Shown here: in pieces, positions 7,277 through 15,435 of the stretch
Layout of the letters: each line of letters starts with the position of its first letter
How positions within the stretch are numbered: position 1 is the stretch's first letter
Assembly: GCA_965224785.1 (NCBI GenBank)
Contig: OZ245062.1
Coordinates: 2,852,001 to 2,916,000, forward strand
Length of the DNA: 64,000 nucleotides
Source of the DNA: JALSNL01 sp036479585
Lineage (GTDB): Bacteria > Bacteroidota > Ignavibacteria > Ignavibacteriales > Melioribacteraceae
Reading direction: 5' to 3'
Program-made: the position numbers and the translations under genes
The notes under the pieces: generated by a model
Told to the model about the DNA's origin: nothing
What the model saw: only the letters and a program-made list of their open reading frames with translations
Database searches by the model: none

Positions 7277-9358
7277 TCAATCAACTTCAAAAATTGCATC
7301 ATCAAGGTCTGTATTTATTTCTATCGAAATTACATCTAACTCTAGTGATTGAGGACCCATTGATTGGATAAGCTTATAAGGAGCTTTCATTCCATTGACT
7401 TCTCTGTAGTCTTTCAAATCTACTTTTTGCGTAAATTCCCCTTGTGGTGTTTTAGTAGTGCTAACTTCTCTAACTTTAAACCCACTCATAGCATCATAAA
7501 ACTCGGTTCGCTTACTTCCGGTAGGATATGTTAGAACAATTTTATAAGCTTCCGAACCATCAACATCTTCCTTTCCACTCAACTCAGCTTTAACATTGTA
7601 CTTTTCATAATCTAAAATTAAGTGCATATTATTTTGCAGTTTAAGGTTCTCTAGTTGATCACCAGTAATTTCTTGAACTTGTCCCATTGCTTCTTGTTTA
7701 CCTTTTTCCCCATCAAATATTGTCTTCTGCTTTCCAACTCCAAAATCAATTTCTTGATATAATTTATTAGGAGCTTTTTGCATCAATGTTAAAACAATAT
7801 CAGTTCCTTGCATACTTCCTTTAAGCTTGGTTGTTTTATCTTTGATGGAAAGTAATTTTTCTCTACCACCAATTGCAGTAAGGTAAGCATCTATTACAGT
7901 TTGAACAGTAATTCCATCAGCAACTTTTTTTACATTAGGATCATAGTTCACACCATAATTATCAAAATATTTAATTTTTCCACTTGTGCTAAATTTCTTC
8001 AAACTACTTGCAACTTCTTTAGCACTACCAACAACTATTACGTTAGAATTTTTTGGACGCAAATATTTTTTTGCCATATTCTGAATATCATCAGCACTAA
8101 CATTATTCAATTTCTTAAGATAATTTTTGTAATAGTTTTTTGATAAATTATACTTCTCAATATTAAGAGCAAATGTTGCAATGGTTTGAGGTTGCTCCAA
8201 AGCTCTAGAAAAACTTCCAGTTAAATAATTTTTGAAACGAGTAAGTTCAACCTCTCCAACTTTTTCATCTCTTAGTTTTTGCATCTCATTAAATATTTCA
8301 GTTACCGCACTATCAGTAACTTCATTTCTTACTTTTGCAGAAGCTGTAAAACTTCCAACCAATTTATCGGAGCTTATACTTGAGTAAGAACCATAAGTGT
8401 AAGCCTTATCTTCTCTTAAATTTTGCATAAGCCTAGCAGAAAAAGTTCCACCTAAAATTGTATTTAGAACTGAAGCTTTTATAACATCGTCACTACCCTT
8501 TTTTAATTCTATAGGATAAGAAATATTTACAACAGATTGTACAGAAGCATCTCTATCAGAAATTGCAACTTTTCTAACCAATGGAGCTTTTGGAGTTTTG
8601 TAAGTTGCAGATGGAACATCTTTCTTTTCCCAAGTGCCAAGATTATTTTCAATTAATTCTTTTGCTTCATCAATATTTATATCTCCAACTAATGCAAGAA
8701 GAGAAATATTTGGTTTGAAATAATCTTTATAATAATCCTTACACATTTCAAGAGAAATTGATTCAACACTTTCTTCAGTTGCAACTTCTCCATAAGGATG
8801 ATTATTTCCATACACAAGTACACTTCGTAAATTAGAAGCAATTGCATTAGGTTCTTCTTTTGCAGCAGCTAAATTTGAAATTGTTTGCTTTTTAATTTTG
8901 TCTAACTCTTCTTGTTTGAAATTAGAGTTTAGTACAACATCAGAAATCACTTCCATTAAAGATGGAAAATGTTTCTTAAGAGAAGAACCATAAATTGATC
9001 GCCCCGAAGTACTTAGACTTGCCCCAATAAAATCAATGGCTTCATCAATTTGAGCTTTAGTTTTTGTTGTTGTTCCTCTTCTTAATAATTGTCCGGCAAT
9101 GCTAATATAGCCTGCATTTTTTCCTTCTTTAATTGGATCGCGAACCGTTTCCAAACGGAAAGTTACTTTTGGTAATTTATGGTTTTCAATTACAAATACT
9201 TTTAAACCATTTGCTAATTCAAAAGATTCATAGTCGCCAAGTTGTATTTCAGCTGCTGGTCCCGGTTTTGGTTGAATACTTCTATCTAATTGTGCAAACA
9301 GATTTAAAGAAAAAACTGATGCAAAGATTAGAAATAGAACATATTTTTTAATTTTCAT
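7277..9358 (-). CDS. M16 peptidase homologue lacking the zinc motif, with C-terminal LolA-like domain
   Basis: This 693-residue exported protein (signal peptide about 1-22) has the two-lobe M16 fold: YESFELANGLKVFVIENHKL at the start, then the second half with SYPIELKKGSDDVIKASVLN. The place where active members have HxxEH reads AGYISIAGQLLRRGTTT, so zinc binding is lost and it is probably the non-catalytic subunit of a heterodimer. The partner is the adjacent upstream gene. After about residue 475 there is an extra module beginning VQTVIDAYLTAIGGREKLLS that looks like a LolA/LolB-fold lipid-binding domain, ending near residue 693. A GGAG site precedes the ATG. Substrates are unknown. Periplasmic peptide degradation is the likely role. 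Confidence 0.8.
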   Translation of the reverse strand: MKIKKYVLFLIFASVFSLNLFAQLDRSIQPKPGPAAEIQLGDYESFELANGLKVFVIENHKLPKVTFRLETVRDPIKEGKNAGYISIAGQLLRRGTTTKTKAQIDEAIDFIGASLSTSGRSIYGSSLKKHFPSLMEVISDVVLNSNFKQEELDKIKKQTISNLAAAKEEPNAIASNLRSVLVYGNNHPYGEVATEESVESISLEMCKDYYKDYFKPNISLLALVGDINIDEAKELIENNLGTWEKKDVPSATYKTPKAPLVRKVAISDRDASVQSVVNISYPIELKKGSDDVIKASVLNTILGGTFSARLMQNLREDKAYTYGSYSSISSDKLVGSFTASAKVRNEVTDSAVTEIFNEMQKLRDEKVGEVELTRFKNYLTGSFSRALEQPQTIATFALNIEKYNLSKNYYKNYLKKLNNVSADDIQNMAKKYLRPKNSNVIVVGSAKEVASSLKKFSTSGKIKYFDNYGVNYDPNVKKVADGITVQTVIDAYLTAIGGREKLLSIKDKTTKLKGSMQGTDIVLTLMQKAPNKLYQEIDFGVGKQKTIFDGEKGKQEAMGQVQEITGDQLENLKLQNNMHLILDYEKYNVKAELSGKEDVDGSEAYKIVLTYPTGSKRTEFYDAMSGFKVREVSTTKTPQGEFTQKVDLKDYREVNGMKAPYKLIQSMGPQSLELDVISIEINTDLDDAIFEVD

Positions 9359-9560
9359 TTTTTATTCTCCTTTGTCTCGGCGTAGTTTCAGTTTTGTTGA
9401 AACGAAGCCGAACTTTAATTTTTTCAATTTTAATTTTGAGTCCGTTCCGAAATGCACAAACGGACAAAAGTCCGTTTTGACGGAATATGTTTTTAGCTCA
9501 TTCTCCCACGACTGAAGTCGTGGGTTAGTCAAAATTTAACTTTTCAGAGTGACCTCAATT
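9359..9560. repeat. Intergenic cluster of hairpins
   Basis: Four palindromes are packed here. TCGGC...GCCGA (9377-9411) encloses GTTTCA/TGAAAC. GTCCGTT/AACGGAC occurs at 9440-9465. AAACGGAC/GTCCGTTT occurs at 9458-9477, overlapping the previous one so the two are mutually exclusive. CCCACGACT/AGTCGTGGG occurs at 9505-9524. They could act as processing or attenuation signals between the two M16 genes. They also resemble dispersed palindromic repeats. Confidence 0.55.
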
Positions 9561-10880
9561 TTACTTCTCACTTGCTTTCGCTAAGTAATACAGCACAACT
9601 CTATTATCCTTTTTCAAATATTTCTGTGCTACTTTCTGAATATCTTCTTTTGTTACCTTCATATATCTCTCTATCTCAGAATTTATTAATTCTGTACTTC
9701 CATATAACATATTATATTCAGCCAAGCTACTTGCAATTCCGGCAACAGTTGAGTTACTACTCACAAAACTATTCTCAATTTGATTACGCAATTTTTGGAA
9801 TTCATTTTCAGTAATTAATTCATTTTTTGCTCTATCCAGTTCTGTTTGCATTGATGCTTCTAAATCACTTGCATCCACGCCAACATTGCTAATAGCATAG
9901 GCAATAAACAAACCAGAGTCTTCCAACGAATATGGAAAAGCTCCAACATTAACTGCTTTTTGAGAATTATCAACTAACGCTTTTTGAAGTCTTGAACTTT
10001 GTCCAGACGATAATAAAGTGGTTAGCATTTCTAACGAGTAATAATCTTCTGTCCCCAAAGCTGGAATTCTATATGCTTGAAGAACTAGCGGAAGCTGAAT
10101 GTTATCGTAAACTGTATCTCTAACTTCTCCATTTAATGGTGGTTCAATTATCGTAGGTCTTGGAACTTTTTTGCCTCCATTAGGAATATCATCAAAATAT
10201 TTTCTCACTAGCTTTTTTGCTTCATCTATTTTTATATCTCCGGCAAGTACAAGCGTTCCATTTTCCGGCACATAAAAAGTTTTGTAGAATTCTCTAAACT
10301 CTTCTATTGTTGCTTCATCAATATATTGTGCAGAACCAATAGGCAACCATTTATAAGGATGAACTTTGTATGCTCGCTTAAATGTTTCTTCTATTACTGT
10401 TCCATAAGGTCTATTGTCAAAATTTTGTCCACGCTCTTCCTTCACAACTTTCCGTTGTGTTTCAACTCCTACTTCATCAATCTTGGCATGTAGCAATCTT
10501 TCCGATTCAATCCAAAGCCCAAGTTCTAATTGGTTGGATGGCATTATCTCATAATAGTAAGTTCTATCTTGAGTAGTGTTTGCATTGTTTGCCGAACCGG
10601 AACTTTCCATAATTTTATCAAACTGTCCTCGTTCAATATTTTTTGAGCCTTCAAACATTAAGTGTTCAAAAAAATGTGCAAAGCCAGTTCTCTTTTGGTC
10701 TTCATTTTTAGAACCAACGTGATACATTATTGCTACTGCTACTATTGGCGTTGTGTGGTCTTCGTGTAAAATAACATGTAACCCATTATCTAAATCAAAT
10801 TCAGTAAATTCAATTTTTCTTGCTTGCGAAAATGCTAAGGTTGTTATCAGCAAAAAGGCAAGAATCGTTTTACTCTTCAT
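9561..10880 (-). CDS. Zinc-dependent M16 peptidase (catalytic subunit)
   Basis: This encodes 439 residues from the ATG at 10880, which has GAGGAG six bases upstream. The ATG at 10892 would lie on top of that ribosome site. A signal peptide (MKSKTILAFLLITTLAFSQA) is followed by the M16 N-lobe. The zinc motif HFFEH is at residues 69-73 and the third ligand Glu in VKEERGQ is at about 149, the usual 76-residue spacing. A typical second lobe follows (IPALGTEDYYSLEMLTTLLS). This is the catalytic half of the pair whose partner lacks the motif, as in other bacterial M16B heterodimers. It acts in the periplasm, probably clipping small peptides. Confidence 0.88.
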   Translation of the reverse strand: MKSKTILAFLLITTLAFSQARKIEFTEFDLDNGLHVILHEDHTTPIVAVAIMYHVGSKNEDQKRTGFAHFFEHLMFEGSKNIERGQFDKIMESSGSANNANTTQDRTYYYEIMPSNQLELGLWIESERLLHAKIDEVGVETQRKVVKEERGQNFDNRPYGTVIEETFKRAYKVHPYKWLPIGSAQYIDEATIEEFREFYKTFYVPENGTLVLAGDIKIDEAKKLVRKYFDDIPNGGKKVPRPTIIEPPLNGEVRDTVYDNIQLPLVLQAYRIPALGTEDYYSLEMLTTLLSSGQSSRLQKALVDNSQKAVNVGAFPYSLEDSGLFIAYAISNVGVDASDLEASMQTELDRAKNELITENEFQKLRNQIENSFVSSNSTVAGIASSLAEYNMLYGSTELINSEIERYMKVTKEDIQKVAQKYLKKDNRVVLYYLAKASEK

Positions 10881-11191
10881 TATGCTCCTCATAAAATTAG
10901 ATTAAATTGTGATTGTTAATTTATGGTATTAAAATAAGTAAAATGAATTGAAGTAGGAAAATTTGTTGCATGTTTTTTTTTAGATACATAAAAGCAAAGT
11001 GGTTTTTGGAAAAATATTTTAGACCTTGGTTGTCAAGAATCCGTCTGTTCGCCAAGGCACGCCATTTCTTGACAATAATAGCTAATGTTAATCGTCACGG
11101 AATAGTCCGTGACGACCAAGCTGTTTTTCAAAAAGCAAACTTGTCCCGATGTTTTTTTAGCGGGATTTGAATTTAATATTTATTCTTAATT
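10881..11191. repeat. Intergenic region with inverted repeats
   Basis: No convincing gene is present. TTGTCAAGAA (11030-11039) pairs with TTCTTGACAA (11066-11075), and CGTCACGGA (11093-11101) with TCCGTGACG (11106-11114). A 16-base word, CAAAGTGGTTTTTGGA, near 10994 is identical to the terminus of the MITE-like repeat at 26407, so this is probably a degraded or chimeric relative. A 66-codon open frame here follows the repeat and is not considered coding. Confidence 0.5.
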
Positions 11192-12421
11192 CTAATTTAA
11201 AAGTGGCTTAATAATTTTACCCATAAACAATAAGCTACCTGAATTACTTTCTCTTATAACAAAAACAAACGGTCTATCAATTCGCATATTAAAACCACTA
11301 CCAGTTGATGTTCTACCAAATTCAACTGCCGTAACAGCAGCAGCTTCCGTTCCTTCTTCGTTTACATCAACAAAACTTTTATGTTTTACTTCACTGATAA
11401 ACACTCCGCCATTTTTATATAGATTTGTAAAATCAGCATTACCAGAATCAAAGGCTATTTCCATTCCAAGAGCTTTTAGAACATCATTAAGAGTATATTT
11501 ATATTCTAATTTAAATTTGGGCAATTGTATTGTTCCTTCCGTCTCGACAAAATTATCAAGCCAGCTATTCCAATTTTCTTTGCTTAGTTGATCAATAATT
11601 TTATCGGTACTTGAATTTTCATTTGGTAAAATTACAGTCATACTAAAATGTTCATCGCCATACGGTAAATCAACTGCTTTAAAATCTGAATTACTGTAAA
11701 ATGCAAAATCATTTTTCTGTATCATCATTTTGCAGGGAACTTCATTACCATTGGGCAACTTAAAAATATCATCTAAAGTTTTATCTTTATCAAATTCGTA
11801 TTTCCAAGTTCCTTTAAAATAGATTGCATTGATTAGATACATTATTGCGTCTGAAGGTATTTCATCTATTATTGTTTTTATTTTTTCATTAGTATTTTCA
11901 CTAACCCAACTATTAGTAATGTTTACTGAGTTTGGATCTCCAAAATTTAATCCTTCAACTTCGGCATTAAAATATTTTTTATTTATATCAATAAAATCTT
12001 TTTCAAAGGTCATATCATTTTTGTACCAAATTGAATTTGCTATATCAAACTGAACTTTCGAATCAATTTGAGTTAGAAGTTCAATCAAACTTTTATAGCT
12101 TTCGTTTATCTGTTGATTTGTTAGTGATGATAATTCCAATGTAGATTGCATAGCATCATAAGTAGAACCGTTAGCTCCGTTCAGAGCCATACCAAGAGCC
12201 ATAGAAATACTTAGTGGCGAAATGAAAAGATTTTTTTCACCTTCATACTCATTTATTTTCTTAAACAAATTAAAACCAAATTCATCGGAAGAAGATGCAA
12301 CTTGTTTTTCAAGTTGAGTTAACTCTCTAACAACTGGATTTGTAATACTATTTGAACATTGGGTTAAGACAAAGAATAAAAGAACCAAGAATGAAAAATT
12401 TAGATATGATTTCCATTTCAT
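11192..12421 (-). CDS. Serpin (serine protease inhibitor), predicted lipoprotein
   Basis: This encodes 409 residues from the ATG at 12421, chosen because GAGG lies six bases upstream. A TTG at 12433 would overlap that site. The signal peptide ends in a lipobox (LFFVLTQC), so it should be lipid-anchored. The serpin core is clear: FGFNLFKKI, NLFISPLSISMALGMALNGA, NAIYFKGTWKYEFD, the hinge EEGTEAAAVTAVEF, and the C-terminal FDRPF-equivalent IDRPFVFVIRES. The small-residue hinge marks an inhibitory serpin, and counting from it puts the scissile region in GRTSTGS, with Arg or Thr as P1. Bacterial serpins are uncommon. Here it may guard the envelope against self or foreign serine proteases. Confidence 0.92.
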   Translation of the reverse strand: MKWKSYLNFSFLVLLFFVLTQCSNSITNPVVRELTQLEKQVASSSDEFGFNLFKKINEYEGEKNLFISPLSISMALGMALNGANGSTYDAMQSTLELSSLTNQQINESYKSLIELLTQIDSKVQFDIANSIWYKNDMTFEKDFIDINKKYFNAEVEGLNFGDPNSVNITNSWVSENTNEKIKTIIDEIPSDAIMYLINAIYFKGTWKYEFDKDKTLDDIFKLPNGNEVPCKMMIQKNDFAFYSNSDFKAVDLPYGDEHFSMTVILPNENSSTDKIIDQLSKENWNSWLDNFVETEGTIQLPKFKLEYKYTLNDVLKALGMEIAFDSGNADFTNLYKNGGVFISEVKHKSFVDVNEEGTEAAAVTAVEFGRTSTGSGFNMRIDRPFVFVIRESNSGSLLFMGKIIKPLLN

Positions 12422-12548
12422 TGTGAACCTCAAATTTTACGGTTAGATGTAATACTGAGAAATATAAAACCCTTTTTTAAGTAAACGTAAAAAAAAGATT
12501 GTGATATTACAATGTAAAAATTGAGTGGCAAAAGGAAAATATATTTTC

Positions 12549-12583
12549 CAACTGCCTGGCAACTTAAGGTTGCCAGGCAGTTG
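12549..12583. terminator. 15-bp perfect palindrome between serpin and glycyl-tRNA synthetase genes
   Basis: A perfect 15-bp stem with a TTAAG loop lies just downstream of the glyS stop codon on the minus strand. It lacks a strong T run, so it may be a dispersed palindrome that also serves as a terminator or RNA-stabilising hairpin. Confidence 0.55.
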
Positions 12584-12597
12584 AATTTGAAAATTAT

Positions 12598-14103
12598 TTA
12601 ACGGAGTTTCTCTAAAAAATAACTTAGCAGCTTGTCTTTCTCTAATCTTATCTGCTCCATACTATCTCGGTCCCTAACAGTAACAGTGTTATCTTCAAAT
12701 GTTTGAGTATCAATGGTTATGCAAAAAGGTGTTCCAGCTTCATCTTGTCTTCTGTATCTTCTGCCAACTGCTCCTTTGCTATCATAGAACACTTTCATAA
12801 ACGGACGTAAATCGTTTTCTATTTCTCTTGCAACTTCAGGCATTCCATCTTTATTTACAAGAGGAAAAATTGCAACTTTAATTGGTGCAAGTCTTGGATG
12901 AAATTTTAAGACAACTCGTGTTTCTCCCTTAACTTCTTCTTCGTTATACGCATCAATTAAAAATGCCATAAAAGATCTTGAAGCTCCGGCTGAAGTTTCA
13001 ATTACAAAAGGAATATATTTTTCTCTTAGTTCATCATCAAAATATTTTTGAGATTTGCCAGAATGTTTCTCGTGTTGCGAAAGATCAAAATCTGTTCTAT
13101 TATGTATTCCTTCCATCTCTCCCCAACCAAATGGAAACTTGTATTCAATATCAGCAGCTTCTTTAGCATAGTGTGCAAGCTTATCAGCCGGGTGATCGTG
13201 AAAGCGTAATTTGTCCGCACTCATTCCAAGATTTTTATAGAAGTTAATTCTAATTTCTTTCCATTCATCATAATGCTTTTTATCATCACTTGGTTTTACA
13301 AAATATTGCATTTCCATTTGTTCAAATTCGCGTGTGCGGAACAAGAAATTTTTTGTGTTAATTTCATTTCGAAATGCCTTGCCAATTTGTGCAATTCCAA
13401 AAGGAAGTTTTTGTCGGCTAGCACTTTGTACATTTTGGAAGTTTACAAAAATTCCTTGAGCAGTTTCAGGTCGCAAGTGAATTGCATTTTCAGTTTTCTC
13501 AACTGGACCAAGAAATGTTTTGAACATTAAATTAAAGTTACGCGGTTCTGTAAATGTTCCTTTATTTCCACATTGGGAACAATTTACTTCTTCCAAAAAA
13601 CTTCCTGCAACATCTTCAATTTCAAGTATAGCTTCAAATTTCTCATTTAGAGAATCTTCGGAAGATAAAATATTTGCAATTTTTTCTTTGTCAGAATCTG
13701 AAAAATTATTTTCTTTCTCTCTGAAAGCTCTAAATATTTTCTCTTTTCTTTTATCAGCAATTCCTTCACCAATAGTATCAAGCCTAAAGCGAGCTTTACA
13801 TTGCTTACAATCAATCATCGGATCGGTAAAGTTTTCAACGTGTCCCGAAGCTTCCCAAACCTTTGGATGCATAAGTATAGCGGCGTCAAGTCCTTCTACA
13901 TCTTCACGGTAAGTCATTGATTTCCACCATTCTGCTTTGATATTATTCAAAAGTTCTACACCAAGCGGACCGTAATCCCAGCAACCGTTCAAGCCACCAT
14001 AAATTTCACTTGATTGAAATACAAACCCTTTCCTTTTGGATAGAGAGACTATTTTTTCAACTATTTCATTTCTATTACTTTTCTGTGCGATGATTGACCT
14101 CAA
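12598..14103 (-). CDS. glyS: Glycyl-tRNA synthetase, dimeric type
   Basis: This 501-residue class II synthetase charges tRNA-Gly. It opens with KIVSLSKRKGFVFQSSEIYG, then WDYGPLGVELLNNIK (motif 1 region), the catalytic core with LRPETAQGIFVNF and GKAFRNEI (motif 2), and ETSAGASRSFMAFL (motif 3 region). It ends with the anticodon domain from about LAPIKVAIFPLV. Two CxxC pairs (DCKQCKA and NCSQCGN) in the insertion probably hold zinc. The size fits the single-chain type, not the alpha2beta2 enzyme. The start is uncertain: no ATG exists, TTG at 14103 keeps the frame, and GAGG at 14098-14101 is spaced six bases before an ATC at 14089-14091. Confidence 0.93.
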   Translation of the reverse strand: MRSIIAQKSNRNEIVEKIVSLSKRKGFVFQSSEIYGGLNGCWDYGPLGVELLNNIKAEWWKSMTYREDVEGLDAAILMHPKVWEASGHVENFTDPMIDCKQCKARFRLDTIGEGIADKRKEKIFRAFREKENNFSDSDKEKIANILSSEDSLNEKFEAILEIEDVAGSFLEEVNCSQCGNKGTFTEPRNFNLMFKTFLGPVEKTENAIHLRPETAQGIFVNFQNVQSASRQKLPFGIAQIGKAFRNEINTKNFLFRTREFEQMEMQYFVKPSDDKKHYDEWKEIRINFYKNLGMSADKLRFHDHPADKLAHYAKEAADIEYKFPFGWGEMEGIHNRTDFDLSQHEKHSGKSQKYFDDELREKYIPFVIETSAGASRSFMAFLIDAYNEEEVKGETRVVLKFHPRLAPIKVAIFPLVNKDGMPEVAREIENDLRPFMKVFYDSKGAVGRRYRRQDEAGTPFCITIDTQTFEDNTVTVRDRDSMEQIRLEKDKLLSYFLEKLR

Positions 14104-14220
14104 CTTGTTTTATTTACAGTGGAAATATAATTAAATTTGCGATTCATTCTAAGTAATACGTGAGATGAAAAACTAGAAATGAAAACAAAGCAGTTGTAAT
14201 CTTCTCATATGTATAAGTGT

Positions 14221-14390
14221 TGTCATTCTCAGCCCCGATTAAAAACACGGGATAAACTTTGACTGGGAATCCAGGAAGCATTAATAAATGGGTTTCCGAT
14301 AGAGACATTCGGGAATGACAAAACATGACCATAGCGAGGCTTCCGTTTTTAGGAGTCGGCAATCTGTTATAAAAAATCCTCGTAATGACA
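14221..14390. repeat. Dispersed palindromic repeat (TGTCATTC family)
   Basis: It begins TGTCATTC at 14221 and ends GAATGACA at 14320, with an internal segment (CAGCCCCG...CTTTGACTGGGAATC) nearly identical to 30121-30165. A further inverted TCCTCGTAATGACAG tail at about 14377-14391 suggests a nested copy. A 92-codon frame across it is not a gene. Confidence 0.65.
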
Positions 14391-14414
14391 GCAACTTCAA
14401 TGGAATGAAATTGA

Positions 14415-15233
14415 CTACACAATTCTATAAACTATAATTTCATTTTTATTTTTTAGTAGTATCACCAAATTTTTATAAACAAAAAATGAATCCGGGACAT
14501 AAGCATTTAGATTTTTATTTATTGTATCTGAGATGAGTTTTTTATTCTTATCCAACTGATATGCAACAAAGTTATTCTCTATCCAATTACCTTCTACCTT
14601 AGAATGATAGTTAAACATTAACAAATTCTCAATTTGCAAAACTTCAATATCTCCAATAATAACAGCAGCATCTGTTTCTTTTGTTATAATAATTTTATTT
14701 TTTTCATCAAGAAACTCATTAGTAGATTCTGGATATTTATATTCTGAGTAATCTTCTTCTTCTCTTGCTTTGTTTACTATTTCATTAATTACAATAACGT
14801 CTCTACCAAGTTCTTCTACTACTTCACCAGTTACAAAATCTAAAGCAAAAAACTGCTTGCCTTCAAACATTTGTTTGAAAACGTATATCTTATTTTCAAA
14901 TATTGTTAGAAATGAATAGTCTAAATTTTCCCATATTACTTTTTGTTGAATAATATCATAGGCAATCACTTGTTTATGTTCTGGCATATCTGGTTTAATA
15001 AACTTATGAAAAAGAATCACATTATCTTTAACTGCTTCTATTCCAATCCAAAATTTTTCCTCCATTTGGAAGTTTTTGAATATTTTTTTACCTTTTGCCA
15101 AATCGAAACAATGGAAGAAGGCTTCTTTTTTTTCAATATCTCGTGTTTCAACAAATAGTTTATTGTTATTATTAATTAACAAACGCCAAATTTGTTTTTT
15201 ATCCGAGAAGGAAAATGATTTTTTTAGTTTCAT
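14415..15233 (-). CDS. Hypothetical protein, possibly DUF4905-like
   Basis: This encodes 272 residues with no signal peptide and no transmembrane helix. The sequence alternates beta strands, many ending in aromatic residues (WRLLINNNNKLFVETRD, VIAYDIIQQKVIWENLDYSF, KQFFALDFVTGEVVEELG). That suggests a propeller-like all-beta fold of repeated blades in which a value is carried and compared. It resembles DUF4905 proteins of Bacteroidota, but this is from memory only. No catalytic motif is visible. It is followed by a TGTCATTC repeat and preceded by another, so it appears to be transcribed alone. The function is unknown. Confidence 0.5.
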   Translation of the reverse strand: MKLKKSFSFSDKKQIWRLLINNNNKLFVETRDIEKKEAFFHCFDLAKGKKIFKNFQMEEKFWIGIEAVKDNVILFHKFIKPDMPEHKQVIAYDIIQQKVIWENLDYSFLTIFENKIYVFKQMFEGKQFFALDFVTGEVVEELGRDVIVINEIVNKAREEEDYSEYKYPESTNEFLDEKNKIIITKETDAAVIIGDIEVLQIENLLMFNYHSKVEGNWIENNFVAYQLDKNKKLISDTINKNLNAYVPDSFFVYKNLVILLKNKNEIIVYRIV

Positions 15234-15270
15234 AAAAAAATATTAGTATTTAAATTTCTCTTTATAGATT

Positions 15271-15373
15271 TTGTCATATCGAAATGAGCTTGCTTTTTAG
15301 CGATTGAGATATCTCTTACTTTGAAAATATGAGATTTCTCACCCAACAAACAACGTTGGATTCGAAATGACAA
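15271..15373. repeat. Dispersed palindromic repeat (TGTCAT/ATGACA family)
   Basis: Begins TTGTCATATCGAAATGAG and ends TTCGAAATGACAA, with inner GAGATATCTC/GAGATTTCTC arms. It is related to repeats at 17796, 31477 and 34155. A 62-codon frame lying on it is not coding. Confidence 0.65.
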
Positions 15374-15407
15374 ATTATTATTTATAATATTTATATAAGT
15401 ATTTTTT

Positions 15408-15427
15408 GCAGATTGCAAGCAATCTAC
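15408..15427. repeat. GCAGATTGC palindrome, copy 1
   Basis: GCAGATTGC-AA-GCAATCTAC followed by GTTAC lies just downstream of the tnaA stop. The same sequence with minor change stands inverted at 42066-42090, downstream of tamB. It may form a terminator-like hairpin. Confidence 0.6.
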
Positions 15428-15435
15428 GTTACAAA

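Noticed and set aside
10970..11170. 66-codon plus-strand open frame
   Set aside because: It runs over several hairpins and a fragment of the MITE-like repeat. The translation has no recognisable domain and an unlikely composition.
13273..13912. Plus-strand frames opposite glyS
   Set aside because: These are shadows on the antisense strand of the synthetase gene, whose motifs are certain.
14144..14422. 92-codon minus-strand open frame
   Set aside because: It lies across a TGTCATTC palindromic repeat, which explains the open frame. No ribosome site or domain.
15230..15418. 62-codon minus-strand open frame
   Set aside because: Its sequence is the translation of the palindromic repeat at 15271-15373.
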